From contig NC_052504.1 of NCBI RefSeq assembly GCF_014356525.2, forward strand, positions 58,531,137 to 58,595,136: 64,000 nt of DNA. Reading direction: 5' to 3'. Position 1 is the stretch's first letter; every line of letters starts with the position of its first letter. Origin of the DNA: Nilaparvata lugens (taxonomy: Eukaryota; Arthropoda; Insecta; Hemiptera; Delphacidae). The notes below the pieces were generated by a model. The model made no database searches, was not told where the DNA came from, and saw only the letters and a list, made by a program, of their open reading frames with translations. Shown here one piece after another: positions 22,789 through 34,548 of the stretch. The translations under genes and the position numbers were made by a program.

Positions 22789-23337
22789 TGCTACCGCCAA
22801 CCAGTTGCAGTAAGCAACCGCTACAAGCACTGCCTCTAGTTCCTACAGAGCTATTTGAACTATCGTTCACCAAGGGTTCTTTGAAGGAGTCGTTCTCGAG
22901 TCATCGTTCACTCAGTTCACAGTGCAAAGTTGATCCCGCTTCCTGCAACATATCATGTCGTTTTCCAGTTAGATTCATGTCGATTAATCCACTCCAAGTG
23001 TTTTACTACTGTGATACCACTTCAATATCAACCTGAGACTTATTATTGTTGTGTACAATTCATAAAGACAGTATAGAACTAAGCAAGTTGTGCTCCCGCC
23101 TAGTAGTGAGATTCCCGCCTTTGTATGAAAGACTTTGTTTTACACCGCCTTGTTGTAGCCTATTGAACTTGATTTATTTGTTTGAGTAATTAATTTGATC
23201 AACTTAATGTTGGTCTGGTCCTCCCATTATTAATAAAAGTGTATTCGTTTCAATTTGTGTTCACTCAGTCCAACCTGGCTCCACCAGTAGAAGCTACTAA
23301 GTAATTTGTTATCGCGCCCACCTTGGTGGCCGTAACT
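22789..23337 (+). mobile_element. 549-bp solo LTR with 5-bp target duplication
   Basis: The insertion is flanked by AGATG at 22784-22788 and 23338-23342. It begins TGCTACCGCCAACC and ends GGTGGCCGTAACT, weakly inverted ends. An AATAAA lies at about 23231, followed by a TG-rich region, as in an LTR's polyadenylation region. It splits the reverse-transcriptase frame of the CR1-like element exactly. A 5-bp duplication and the absence of coding suggest a gypsy or BEL-type solo LTR; the non-canonical CT end is a caution. Confidence 0.6.
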
Positions 23338-24376
23338 AGATGCAAATAAAGAATGGTAAGCCATGAATGCAGTTTTCTCCTCTGTGATATTTTGAATCCT
23401 TTGGATTACAAAGATGGCAGATGACAGTTTTTTGCACAGCAGTTCAATGTGGTGTTGCCAGTTGAGGTGACTATTGATCAGTATGCCCAGGAATTTAGTA
23501 TTTGTCTGTGCTGGTATGTCTATGTTTGTTTGGTCCTCCATGTTTCTGTTTTTTGGGGTGAAGCGAATGTGAACTGTTTTATCCTTATTTATGGTTAGAT
23601 TTAGTTTTTTGCATATTTCTTTTGCTTCATTGAGTGTTGTGTCCACCACTTCTTCGGTGTCTTCATGCTTTTCAGATGGTATTAAGATAGTGGTGTTGTC
23701 AGCAAAGAGAATACAGTTCTTCCTATGGTCGATTTCTGTGGGGAAGTCATTTACGTAGATCAGAAATAGTAGTGGCCCCAGTGTTGACCATTGAGGAACA
23801 CCTTTATAGACTGTCCTTAGAAAGGATCTATAGCTTATTATTCTGTTTTGCTTCTGATGGTTGATTTCAACATATTGCTTTCGATTCAGGAGATAGTCTT
23901 CCAGCCATTGTAGTGCTCTCCCTTTGATGTTCAATATCTTGAGCTTTCGTTTCAGCATGCCAAGGTCAATAGTGTCAAATGCCTTCTGGAGGTCAATAAA
24001 AAGACCTGAAACAGTTTCACCTTCCTCCCAGTGTTTGCTGATATTATTACATAGTTCGGAGATCACTGTAACTGTTCCAAGGCCCCACCTGAATCCATCT
24101 TGGTGTGCTGAAAGTAGGCTGTTGTTCTCAAGGTATGCAATAAGTTGGTCATATACAGCTCTTTCAATCAACTTTGATGTGATAGGCAAGTTAGCTATGG
24201 GCCGATAGTTCTTTGCATTCAACCTGTCACCTCCTTCGAATTTGGGGAAAATTTTCGAGATTTTCATGCTCTGCGGAAAAACAGCCTGGAAAATTGATGC
24301 ATTTACTATGTCAGGGAGTGGCAGCTTTAGTTCCTGCTCACTATGTCGAATTATCTTGCCAGTGATATCGTCATGT
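23338..24376 (-). pseudogene. CR1-like element, reverse transcriptase palm region
   Basis: On the minus strand: KLPLPDIVNASIFQ, KISKIFPKFEGGD, NYRPIANLP, LFIDLQKAFDTID (first catalytic Asp), GVPQWSTLGPLLFLIYVND and ILFADNTTIL, then NLTINKDKTVHI and TKFLGILI. The catalytic box reads FADN in place of [YF]ADD, and PQGS is changed to PQWS, so the enzyme would be inactive even before the insertions. Upstream it is interrupted at 24376 by the RTE-like element. Confidence 0.9.
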
Positions 24377-24449
24377 CATCATCATCATCATTATGTGGCA
24401 CTACAACCTGATAGTCGAGTTTTGGCCTGCTCTAGAATCAGTCTCCACC

Positions 24450-25732
24450 TCTCTCTATCCAGTGCAGTCGTCTTCCATTGTCATATTCCCAGCTCTCTCA
24501 AGTCCTTCTCCAGTTCATCCAGCAATCTGAGTTTTGGGCGTCCCACTTTCCTTTTTTCTTGTACTGTGCAGTACAGTACATTCTTTGGTGCCCTTGCCGG
24601 ATCCATTCTCTGGACATGTCCTGCCCATCTTATTCCATTTCCTTTAATTACACCAATAATGTCAGGTTCCCTGGAAATGGCATAGAGTTCCTGATTGTAT
24701 CTCCTTCTATAACCATCTTCTTCTCTAACTGGTCCCAGTATCCTATGTAGAATTTTTCTCTCAAATGTGGCTAAAACTCTGCAATCCTCTCTAGTGAGCA
24801 TCCAGGTTTCACTACCATATGTCAATACAGGTCGAATTGTTGTCTTATATATTTGGAGTTTTGCCTTCCTGGATAAAAGTCTTGATCGTGGGACCCTGGA
24901 GACTCAAAAAAATGCTCTATTTCCCAGGGAGATCCTTTTCTTAACTTCTATAGTGGTGTCATTACTGGAGGAAATCAGGGAGCCTAGATAAATGAACTCG
25001 TCTACTTTTTCAAAAACATAGTCATTAACCATGAAATCTCCTGCATATGTTCTCCGAGGTGCCACAACCATAAATTTTGTTTTGTCCTGATTGATTGAAA
25101 GCCCCATTCTTTTGGCATTCCCCTCTACTTTCAGAAAAAGCCTTTTCATATCCTCTTTCCTTTGCATGACCAGATCAATGTCATCTGCAAAAGCCAATAC
25201 TTGATGCATCCTATTGAAAATGTTGCCTCTTTCATTTACTTCTGAATCCTTTATAACTTTTTGCAGTACAAAATTGAACAGGTTAGGGGACAATGGATCT
25301 CCTTGCCTTAGGCCTTTTTTACATCAAAAGACTCATGTACTTCACCCCCTAGCTCTACTTTACAATATTTCCCATCAAGAGTAGCCTTCACAAGGCGAAC
25401 ATATTTAGCTGGAACTCCTAACTCATACATAGCCTCCAACAGCTTCCGTCTATCCACACTATCATAGGCGCTTGCAAAGTCAATAAATAGGTGGTATGTC
25501 TCTATCTGATGCTCTACACACTTTTCCAGCATTTGGTGCAGGACAAATATTTGATCTGTTGTGGATTGCTGGAAATGGAACCTGCATTGGATAATCTCAT
25601 ATTATTTCCTCTACATAGGGGGTTCAATCTTTCACCAATAACTTGAGCCATAACTTTATATACAATATTTACTGAGGTGATTGTTCTATAATTGTGGCAT
25701 TCAAGCTTGTCTCCTTTTTTGTAGATAGGACA
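24450..25732 (-). pseudogene. RTE-like reverse transcriptase, main part
   Basis: In order on the minus strand: [47 protein letters not shown] (catalytic Asp), MSPNLFNFVLQKVI, HQVLAFADDIDLVM (intact FADD), LSINQDKTKFMV, DEFIYLGSLI, then the RTE-type C-terminus YGSETWML, GPVREEDGYRRRYN, IRWAGHVQRMDP and KRKVGRPKLRLLDE. The frames are broken at about 25300, 25540 and 24870. KQGDPLSP is damaged at the break near 25305. The long C-terminal region with WAGHV is typical of RTE/craniofacial-development-protein-like repeats. Confidence 0.9.
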
Positions 25733-25733
25733 T

Positions 25734-27988
25734 TGTGATGAATTTTTTGAGTAAATCTCATGGAAGGAGAGAATTAGCTAGGAAAATTGTAATTACCCTC
25801 ATAGAATGAAAGATCTGCCAAACGAATAGTTAGCACCCGAGCGATAAGGCTTCCTTATCAACAGCTGAGTATAAGATAAGAGTACCGTTCTGTACTACAC
25901 ATTTTTTCCAGAGAATTATTTAATAAAATTATAATTTTTCTGCAAATTGAGTACAAGTCATTTATGAATTGCTCATTGAACTTTTGGAGGTTACACTTTT
26001 GTTTACTATTGATCAGATGTTTTTGTAGCAGCTCAGACACAGCTGACTGACTCAATATATCATAAAATGTCATACCAGGTTTTCATGCAAGCTATAATAT
26101 TATTTCTAAAATTAAGAACTATTGATAAAGGACCAAGAATTTCAAATAAAAAAATAAAATATATGTATTATTGTTAAAATCTATTTATTATTCACGAAAT
26201 TACATTAAAATGTCAAATGTTATTGTAACGAACTAGGTCATAGCATGAATATCGTATTACTGATAAGAGCAACAAAAATTAATCATAACAGTTTCAAATA
26301 TAATAAGAATTGTATAGAAATATTAAATTATAAATTATTGATTCAACTGAGTCACATGGTGAATGAATCTCTTTGGCAAGTCTAAGCCAATCATATGTCA
26401 TAGAAATAGCACCAAAAGGGATGATCATTTGAAAACATCATATGTTAATCTGTTATCAGACAACAAACCTGCCTTATCATATATGCTAGTGCATGTACAC
26501 TGTATAGAGGAACTGTATCTAGAGAATTAAGCAGTTTAAAAAATTATACAAATTAAGTTATTATTGTAATTAAAGGAATTATATTTTACTGCTTGCCACT
26601 AACATCATGCCTACGTCATAATCATTCTACCAATGGAAAATTTTTCATGCAAATTAATTACACAGAGATTCTCAGAGAAAAGGTTCTAGCCAAAGGCTTA
26701 GAAGAAGGCAAGTCACTTCCCTTTTAAAATCCTCACTGTTAAGACCTTGTTGAAAGTTACCAAAGACCCATTAGTGAAATTTTGTTCGATTTTTATATAT
26801 TTTATCTGTGAGCCAATATTTTAGGCTTATTTATCTATTATTTGTAAATTTATTTCATCAATCAATAATTATAGAAATTCAAATTTAATTATTCCCTAAT
26901 TATTTTGGTGAAGGAGATATTTAATTAAAATTCCACACATGCTGAAACCGAAGCCTGGACCGGCCACTGATCAAACAAATTTGATCTAAAGGAACCATGA
27001 CCGCCAAGAGGATTCACGTGAGCTCTATATTTTGGGGCCCCAATCTTCGCTTCAAAAGAAATTACAGTGCAGAAAATATAAAATTTTCCTTTGTTAAATT
27101 AATGGCCACACCGACAAGTGCTTATAACCATTAAGATCCTAGATTTTATTTGATATAGAATTTATAAGAGCTTGTAGTTGATTAACTATCCTCCGCTGCC
27201 AGAACCACGACCTGAGTAATTTTTAAAATCTTTTATAATTTGTTTTCACTATTTTTCCAAAAAACTGTTGAATTTATCAATTATAAAATTCTGTTGAATC
27301 ATGCATGGTGTCATGTGAGTACAAGCACACTTCTGATCATTTTGTTAATGTTAAACTATTCTCAATCTGTAATTCAAGCTTTACATCTGCACTGTCAAAC
27401 TATATATTTTATTATATTATATTTCCACTTTATCAATTCGTCTTCTGAGTTTGATTATTTCTTAAGCCTGTCAATTATTGTGTCTGACACGTTCTATATT
27501 ATCAAGAACCGATCAAGTACGATCATTGAAATAATTGAATCAACCTGGATATTGGAGCAGATCTAAGTGGATGTAGTGTGTGGGGTCAGATCGAGATTAC
27601 CTATTCTCTGTCCTTACCTGCTCATATATCAGCTTTTATCTGTTACCAACTTCGACTTAGGAGCGAATTCGTCGACTATATAGCAGATGCAGCTGGAGAT
27701 CATATAATTTCCTACAATAGAGCATAAAACCCGACAAGACTCTGTTCTCGAAATATATTCCGAACGATATCTGGTCCTCAATACTGGTGACTCAGTGCAA
27801 GATTCGTTATACGTGGAGCTATATATTTGCAGCACGACACAATTTGCTGACGCAACGTGAGGCATTTAAAATACAGCACTACACAATTTGGCTAGTAACG
27901 TGGGACTATTTGTACTCCACACAAGATTCATTATATGGGTGTCGACCTATCCTTGGAGGCGATAGTAACTCCCCCAGGAAGAGCACCA
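25734..27988. mobile_element. solo LTR, about 2.25 kb
   Basis: The insertion separates ...EWMEGLIC from CPIYKKGDK in the RTE-like reverse transcriptase. It starts TGTGATGAATT and ends GAGCACCA, so TG...CA, and is flanked by GGACAT (25728-25733) and GAACAT (27989-27994), a 5-6 bp duplication with one mismatch. No internal gag or pol and no second copy of its ends are seen. The length is large for a solo LTR but comparable with the 2.1-2.7 kb LTRs at 38741 and 44611. Confidence 0.55.
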
Positions 27989-28305
27989 GAACATATAAGT
28001 CCCTCCATCCATTCTACTGGTAAAATTTCTTCCCTCCACACCTTTTTGATTAGGTGGGCTATACTTATCCAGAGGCTCTCACCACCATGTTTGATCATTT
28101 CCGCTGGTATATTGTCTACTCCTGCTGCTTTATTATTTTAAAGTTTACCTATGGCATCCATGATCTCTTCATAGGATGGAGGTTCCACCTCTTGCTCAGG
28201 CTGGACCACTTGATCTTGTCCTCTACCCTTGCAGTGTCTTCCTGATCAAACTCTTCTTTGTAGTATTCTGTCCACCTCTGGAACATTACATCTTTGTCCA
28301 TTTCC
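27989..28305 (-). pseudogene. RTE-like reverse transcriptase, N-terminal part
   Basis: On the minus strand, separate frames give EDTARVEDK, EVEPPSYEEIMDAIGKL, NNKAAGVDNIPAEMIK and ILPVEWMEGLIC, the segment leading to the fingers of the enzyme. One stop/frameshift lies between GKL and NNKAAG. The part continues at 25732 after the solo LTR. Confidence 0.8.
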
Positions 28306-28308
28306 ATT

Positions 28309-29655
28309 TTACCTTCTTTGTTCCATTATGCCTTTGATGTTCGGTTTGAAACCAGACTCTATTTTTTTCAAGATTGTGTAGAACTCTCTTGTATCGTTTT
28401 CTCCATATCTCTCTGTCATCTGGGCAACTTTTCTTTCTTCAAACTGTCTTTTCTTCCTCCAGAAAGTACATACCTCTAACCTTCTCTTAAGTTTGTAACA
28501 TTCTACATTTCTTCTTGTCCGCCAGTTAATCATTTTCCTCCATGCATCATTTTTTTCCTTTGCTATCCTTTCACACTCCTCATTATACCATTCGTTTCTT
28601 ATTTGATGTCCAGCTACTCCCAACACTTCCTCAGCTACCTTGCTTAGTGCTTCCTTTGCTATCTCCCAGTCATCCTCCACAGTGCCTTCCTGCCTCCCAT
28701 TTTCTTCCTCTCCCATTTCGTCTTTTAACCTTTCTTGGAAGGCAGTCCTTGTGTTGTCATCAAATAAGGGGTTGAGATTCCATTTTTTCATCTTATTGTA
28801 TCTTCTTGATCTGGTCATTGCTATTCTCTGCCTTACTTTACTTATCACCATAAAGTGGTCTGAGTCAGCATTTGCTCCTCTATAGGAGCGTACGTCAATT
28901 ATATTCAATTTATGCCTCCTGTCCACCAGCACATGGTCTATTTGATTCCTTGTTCTTCCATCCGGGGATCTCCATGTTTGTTTGTGTATATCTTTATGGG
29001 GGAAACAAGTCGAGCTTATAACCAAACTATTCTCAAGTGCAAACTCTATTAATCTTTTCCCATTATCATTACTGTCTCTATGTAAGCTGTGGCTTCCTAT
29101 AGCAGGCTGATAGAAGTGTTCTTGTCCTACTTTTGCATTTAGATCACCAAGAAGCATATCATGAGGTGGAATGGATCTTATCACTGCTTCCAGCTCTTCA
29201 TAGAAGCCATCCTTTCCCTCTTCACTTCTTTCATTAGTGGGCGCATGTACACTCAAGAGGCTTGTCTGATAAAACTTTCCTTTAAATCTTAAGTAACATA
29301 TTCTCTCTGAAATTGGTTTGAAATCTGAAACAATCCTACTCAATTCATTCTTAACAAGAAATCATGTGCCAAAGATGTGTCTATCTTCTGCTGATCTGCT
29401 GTAATAGAGGGTATACATTCTTGTTGATAATACATTTTTTCCTGGCCATCTAACCTCTTGAAGTGACATGATATCGACATGGTATTTTGACACCTCTCTT
29501 ATCAGGTTCCTGAATGCCCCAATCCTTTGCAAACTTAACACATTCCACGTTCCAATCCGTAATTCATTCAATTTATTTGTCTTTTTCCTGGTATTTTTCC
29601 TAAAATCCGGTCCACATTCCAAGGCTTCTTGTTGAGCTTTCATAACTAGTTTCAT
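28309..29655 (-). pseudogene. RTE-like apurinic endonuclease domain
   Basis: The first frame (29655-29362) begins the endonuclease with LRIGTWNVLSLQRIGAF and VDIMSLQEVRWPG (catalytic Glu). The second (29343-28309) continues with LLSVHAPTNE, LLGDLNAKVG, RNQIDHVLVD and SDHFMVISKVR, followed by a basic linker and a Trp/Arg-rich region. A single stop/frameshift at about 29345-29362 separates the frames. The key residues of an APE-like nuclease (WN, E, D-x-N and SDH) are all visible. Confidence 0.85.
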
Positions 29656-30114
29656 TTTGCATGAAAGGGTTGTCGGCCCCTCTCATAACCCCCAACCTGG
29701 AGGACCAGGTCATTTTTTCGGCTTTCCCTCCCTAGCCTTTGGTAAACCAATACCAGACTACAAGGCAGCAGCATAAGGAAAAAATAGAATTAAAAAGAAG
29801 AATTTTCCCAAGGTAGGGAGAACAGGGTAGGGAAAGAAAGCAGTGCACGACCGATAGGATGACAGATTGACACCTTACTGAAGCAAGGTGCCCCCATCAT
29901 CCCTGTAGCCGCACACTGCAGGAGAATGGCACAAAGCTGAGTCAATGGAAAGGTGCCATTCTAGAAATAATAGATCCAAGCATGTCGAAGAAGAAGAAGG
30001 TCATAGGAAGAAGGGCTTGGAAAGGGGAGTCCCTTCTAGTCGCCTCTTATGAACAAGCAGGGACTACTGTGGGTACAATTCTACTTCCCCTACCACACTG
30101 GGGTATTGTCGTGT

Positions 30115-31480
30115 CCTGATGAGTTATTAGGTTTGAGATTTCTAAGGAGTTGCTCTAATTTGGCCATTGGGATGGTTTCGAATTTCTTGAGCTCCTGTTT
30201 ATTATTTGCCAGGTGGATATTTCAGAGGTATTTCCAGATGTAGTCTTAGAGGGAGGTTGCGTGAAGGCAAAATTGAGGAGGTTGCAGACATGATATGGAT
30301 CAACCATCATTTTGTTAGTTCTCTTGAGTCTTAAGTTGTCCATTTCTCCCAACCCACTTCTGTTTCTTTCCTCGTTTATTATCCTCCAGAGTACTCTGGT
30401 TCTGTTATCAGCTAGTTGGATTTTTTTGTTAATGAAAGATTTTTTCATTCTTTGGATGTCCTGTTCATAGGTTTTCTTAAGTTTCATAAGGTTCTGCTTA
30501 TCCTCTGATGATCCTGTAGTAATGAACTTATTATTTGCCTGATGTACTTGATCCTTTAGAGCAATGGTATTGTTGTCCCAGAACACGTTCTCAGTTGATG
30601 TAATTTCCTTTGGTTCTCTGGGCATTGCTTCATCAATGTTGAAGTGCATGATCTTTACAAAGTTTGAATATTTATCCTTTACTGAGTCCTGGTCAATAAC
30701 CTGTTCCCAGTCAGTCCGACTTAGTCTGTATTTTAGTTTGTGTAGGTTATTTTTCGAGTAGTTTCTGGGAAATTTGAACATTACTCTCCTGGGTTCTGTT
30801 TTATACTGAATCTGGCAGAGGATTGAACTGTGGTCAGATATCTGGTTTTGGCAAACAGTGGCTTTGATGTAATCAGGTGGCAGGCTGTGGTAACATCCGT
30901 CAAGGCTTGTGGCTGAAGTAGGTGTTATTTGAGTTGCGGGCAGCTTTTGAATGAAACATCCATGCTTATTCAATGTGTTTTGCAGCTCTTTATAGCTTTT
31001 TCCATCAGTTTTCAGGGTATCTATGTTGGTATCTCCCAGTATTACTATTTCAAAATTTCTTGAGGAGTATTTGTGCAGCAGGTTTCAAATTTTCTCCAGA
31101 TAGTCCTTATGCATTCCAGGATCAGGTGATCTGTAGGTGCCTACTACTATAAGGTTTGTTTTCTTCAGTTGAATTTTCAAAAGTATCTTCTAAAATGTCT
31201 GTTCAGAAGGTTGGAGTGATTCTTCAAGTATGATTTCATCTATTTTTAGGTTTGTATTGTCCTGTTTGTACCACTTTGGCTATACCTCCCCACATGAGGT
31301 GTGAGCGACAGAAGTTTGTTGACAAAGTGTAGCCTGGAATGTGTGTACTAAGGAGCTCCTCCTTTCACAGGCCATGCTCAGAGAGGATGACCAGGTCGGG
31401 AGAATACAGGTGAAGTTCAATCTGCAGTCTATCAAGCTTCTGTTGTAGTCCTCTTTAGGTGGTAGATCTTGAGTTTCAGG
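30115..31480 (-). pseudogene. CR1-like element, endonuclease and linker
   Basis: The upper part, in broken frames, contains LYSPDLVILSEHGL, TYRSPDPGMHKDY and FEIVILGDTNIDTL. An open frame (30973-30155) then gives LDGCYHSLP, VCQNQISDHSSILCQI (SDH motif) and a long basic linker with YEQDIQRMKKSFINKKI. The stops near 31020-31300 show decay. It ends where the RTE-like element is inserted, and the frame picks up again at 24376. Confidence 0.8.
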
Positions 31481-31808
31481 TCCTTTGTTTTGCTATTCCG
31501 TCTTTCCCTTCTGGATCTCATGTGGTCTGTGTTAGCTGTATTTTCATGTGGTTGTACTGTATTGCTGTGTGTTTCGGTGAAGCTATTTGATTTATGTCTG
31601 GGATATTTTCGGATGTCTTTCTGTTGTTGCTACTTCATAGAATGGACTCCTGTGGCAATGCTTGTGGCTTGTTCTTCCTTCCTCAAAGGCATTTTAGTCT
31701 CTTCTGGGTTAATGTGGACTCTTGTGACAATATTCGTGCTCTCAATTCCGGGATCATCAGCATCTCTGCCTTCGTTCTTCCACAGTTGCAGGGCGTTGCA
31801 TATGGCAG

Positions 31809-32240
31809 CTACCAGGATGTTTTTCCATCATTGTTAAGGTGTGTGCCATCCCAATCTAGGTGCTGCTTGTGAAGTTTTTGGGTGTTGTCCAAGTATGATA
31901 TTTTCAGCTGTTCGCTCAAAAACTTGTATGATTTGTTAGTCTCTTCCAAGAATCTCTGGTTACAGTCCTCCATGAGCGGAATCGAGCAGATATACCAGTT
32001 TGTACTGGGAAATCTTTTTTTATTTGCCTCAATTGTCATCCAGAGAGGCATCATTGCATGGTTAGGTGTCTTTGCTTTGGCTAAGTTATTTGTTCCTATG
32101 TTGATTACCACTTTGCTAGGTGAGTGGGTTTGGTTTTTTAGGAACCTGCTCATGTCCTGTATTTTTCCCCCTGGAATGACTTGTGCCTTGACTGCGCAGT
32201 ATTTCGTTCACTCCTCTGAGAAGTGAGTCTCCTATAATGA
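31809..32240 (-). pseudogene. CR1-like ORF1, SGNH/GDSL esterase-like domain
   Basis: The nucleophile motif LIIGDSLLRGVNEI lies at about 32238-32200, one frame away from the rest. The frame 32153-31809 contains VVINIGTNNLAKAK (the GxND-like Asn block) and ends DWDGTHLNNDGK (the Asp/His block). Ser, Asn, Asp and His of the SGNH fold are thus all present, though a frameshift near 32160-32200 breaks the domain. Esterase domains in ORF1 are known from CR1-type elements; their role in retrotransposition is not settled. Confidence 0.75.
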
Positions 32241-32529
32241 GGGGGTGGTCACTTTTAGTTTCTGCATCCGTTTATAATGTATTTGAAGATTGTATAGGTT
32301 TGTCACTTACCAGTGGACCACTGTGGCCGGTCTGCATCTTGTTTTGGTGTATCCCGTTCTCCAGCCCCAAGCACTCTCCTCGGTCCTCCCCTTAGCTGCA
32401 CCTGTAGATTGGATGGGCCGGTCACCTCCCGGAGGCCCTTTGTGATTGGTGTGTATCCTGCTTGGCTCCAGCTCATCCACCAGTATCTTAGTGATATTCT
32501 CGGTCTTCCTCCTGACAGGACAGTTTGAT

Positions 32530-33066
32530 TCAGGGTGTATGCCCTGAGAAAATTCCAGAATTATATCCTCCAGTCAGTCCATATCCATATGGTGTCAGTT
32601 TTCCTATAGCTAGGGTATCAGAGAGTCTTTCTCTGTCCTTCTTCAGCAGTTTGATTTCCTCTCTCAAGACATTCATGTCATTACGCATTATTTCGATTAT
32701 AACTTCATAGTGATTGTCCTGTCTCTTTGCCTTTGCATTGTTACCTTTGCTGAACTGGTTGCTGACTGCCTTGTTGGAGTCTACAGTGGTACTCAGCATC
32801 ATTGAAATATTAATTGCTTCATTGTTAATTTGTTGTTTACAGTTGTCACACAGCCACACCAGATCAGTGGTTGTCCCCTCCTTCATCAAATCATATTGGT
32901 GGTCAGTGATATTAATGCATTCTATGTGATACCATTTGCTTATGTCACAGTCACAGGCGACAGCCTTGTCATTATCGTGGACTAAGTGTTGGCAGGTTTG
33001 GCACATATATTCTTGCAAATTTTTACCCTGTTGATCTTTGTCACAGTGGTTATGCTTATTAGCCAT
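32530..33066 (-). pseudogene. CR1-like ORF1, PHD finger and coiled coil
   Basis: A 178-codon frame starts from a proper ATG. Residues about 22-76 have the PHD pattern C-x2-C ... C-x-C ... H-x2-C ... C-x2-C (YMCQTCQ, ACDCD, YHIECI, WLCDNCK). After a Ser/Asn-rich linker, residues about 125-155 (EIMRNDMNVLREEIKLLKKD) form a coiled coil. A frameshift at about 32528 separates it from the proline-rich linker and esterase domain. PHD fingers bind chromatin or mediate protein contacts; here it is part of the element's first ORF. Confidence 0.8.
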
Positions 33067-33290
33067 AATTAAATGGATTATCTTTTCAAAGTATTTGACT
33101 GCTCCGAGTGAATCTTAAGATAGGAATAAAAGTCTGCACCACAACAGTTATTCAAGTGAAGCAGAGATACATATATAATACACAAGAGTTTTGGTAATAT
33201 CACTGCTAATATCACAGTTATTTTTTATGAGAAATTTTAATATTGATCGAAATAGTTTATCCTATTCATATATATCATAGCCTTACACAG

Positions 33291-33450
33291 TCAGGAATAA
33301 CTTTTCATGCAATTAATTGCAATTCGTTTATAGATGGAGTACTCTGCAATAGGTTTACACCAGGTATTATATTTGCCAGGCGTAAACCTATTGCAGAGTA
33401 CTCCATCTATAAACGAATTGCAATTAATTGCATGAAAAATTATTCCTGAG
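33291..33450. repeat. long near-perfect palindrome
   Basis: Arms of about 68 bases (33291-33358 and 33382-33449) are reverse complements with only one or two mismatches, around a loop of about 23 bases. It lies exactly at the boundary between the 5' end of the CR1-like element and the resumed repeat W. It could be an independent foldback insertion or an inverted duplication made at the insertion site. Confidence 0.9.
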
Positions 33451-34548
33451 CCCAAAAACATGATTTTTGTGTGTGTGTGTGTATCCTATTATATTAAGCG
33501 AGAAATTTATGTATATCTGAATATATTTTTATATTTGATTATTTATATTAATTGGTTATATTTATTTATGTTCAATGGATCTCGATAATGGCTCTAACGA
33601 TTTTCATGAAATTATTTGGAACATAGTAGGTTTATGATATAAAAATTGGATTGCACTAGATCTCATCCTTGGGGAAACTCGCTGAACGACATTAAAATAA
33701 AAGGATAACAACCTTGAGTCTGAGTCTTTTCTCTTCTGTAGATAGTAAAATGTGAGCAAGCGATTCTGTGGAAACAAATATCACATCCCCGAAATTCATA
33801 AGCCAATGTATAGCCAGCTGTAAAATATAAACATGATCATTTTAGAGAATTGTGTTCTGTTTATCAATGAATATAAAGATAACGAGGGAATCTTGGTGCC
33901 CCGATATTGTCTGTGAACACGATAGCCTAACTCCATTTCTAATCAACCGATTGACTTGAAATTATAAACTTAAGGTCCTTATGCTATAAGGATCCGACAA
34001 TAAGAAATACAATAAAACTCAATGAACGGCTCCAACAATTTTCTTCAAATTCATACCTTGGATAGCTATTTATAAGCCCTACCAACTGACATGACTCATT
34101 TCTTGCAAAATTGCGGGAGCTCCGTAATATTCTTGAGAAAAATGGATTTTGTTGAATTCCTATCACGGTTTTCTCAAAAATTACTTGACCGATTTTTTTC
34201 AAATTCATACCCAGCATAGTTATCTATCAGCATGAGTCTCCTTTTTTGGAAACTAACAGAGGGTCCACCCCATCCTTAAGAAATGAACTTTGTAACCTCC
34301 TCATGCAGAGGAGGTAGGTAGGTAGATAGAGCAGTTTATTCAAAAGAACACATCGTCGAGATATTTCATCTGTAGAACAGCTTTTTTACGACTTTTAAAA
34401 AATCATCGAATTTCACAATTTGCAAAAAGGAAAATGTACTCTGAAAACAATTATATAGGTACAATAATATGATCTTAGTTTTAAATATGTAGTCGCCAAT
34501 CGCCATTATGTTATTCCCCCCAAATCATTCTCTATAAGAATTAAGCTC
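33443..34548. repeat. right part of repeat W copy 2 with an inserted repeat
   Basis: After a GT run (33469-33482), about 420 bases (33480-33900) of unrelated AT-rich repeat precede the sequence TCTGTGAACACGAT, from where the match to copy 1 (18473 on) resumes: TTGACTTGAAATT, TTAAGGTCCTTA and GGATCCGAC. Part of the block (ACGGCTCCAAC...TTCAAATTCATACC) is then repeated in diverged form near 34180-34220. No coding seen. Confidence 0.5.

Larger units (their letters stand above)
24378..30102 (-). mobile_element. RTE-like non-LTR retrotransposon inside the CR1-like element
   Basis: On the minus strand: a 5' UTR (about 30102-29660) with GTAGTCCCTGC and AAGAGGCGACTAGAAGGG, an endonuclease (29655-28309), a reverse transcriptase split by a solo LTR (28305-27989 and 25732-24450), and a 3' end with a tail of ATG units (24377-24392). 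The flanks carry a weak direct repeat (TATCGTCATGTC at about 24366 and TATTGTCGTGTC at about 30103, two mismatches), a likely decayed target duplication. The frame of the host element resumes on both sides. Confidence 0.85.
22211..33442 (-). mobile_element. CR1-like non-LTR retrotransposon with insertions
   Basis: On the minus strand the parts read: a first ORF with a PHD finger (33066-32530) and an SGNH esterase-like domain (about 32240-31809), an endonuclease (about 31470-30750), a linker, then after an interruption the reverse transcriptase (24376-23338), a second interruption, the C-terminal part (22783-22307), a short 3' UTR and a tail of AAGTAAC-like units (about 22211-22250). A PHD plus esterase ORF1 is known in CR1/L2-type elements. 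Several frameshifts make it inactive. It sits inside repeat W. Confidence 0.8.

Noticed and set aside
28542..28885. Plus-strand frames opposite the RTE-like endonuclease
   Set aside because: Antisense shadows of the minus-strand endonuclease; the Pro/Leu/Ser-rich reading is typical of reverse-complemented charged coding DNA.
31469..32226. Plus-strand hydrophobic frames resembling membrane proteins
   Set aside because: Antisense of the CR1-like ORF1; hydrophobicity comes from reading Lys/Asn-rich coding sequence backwards.
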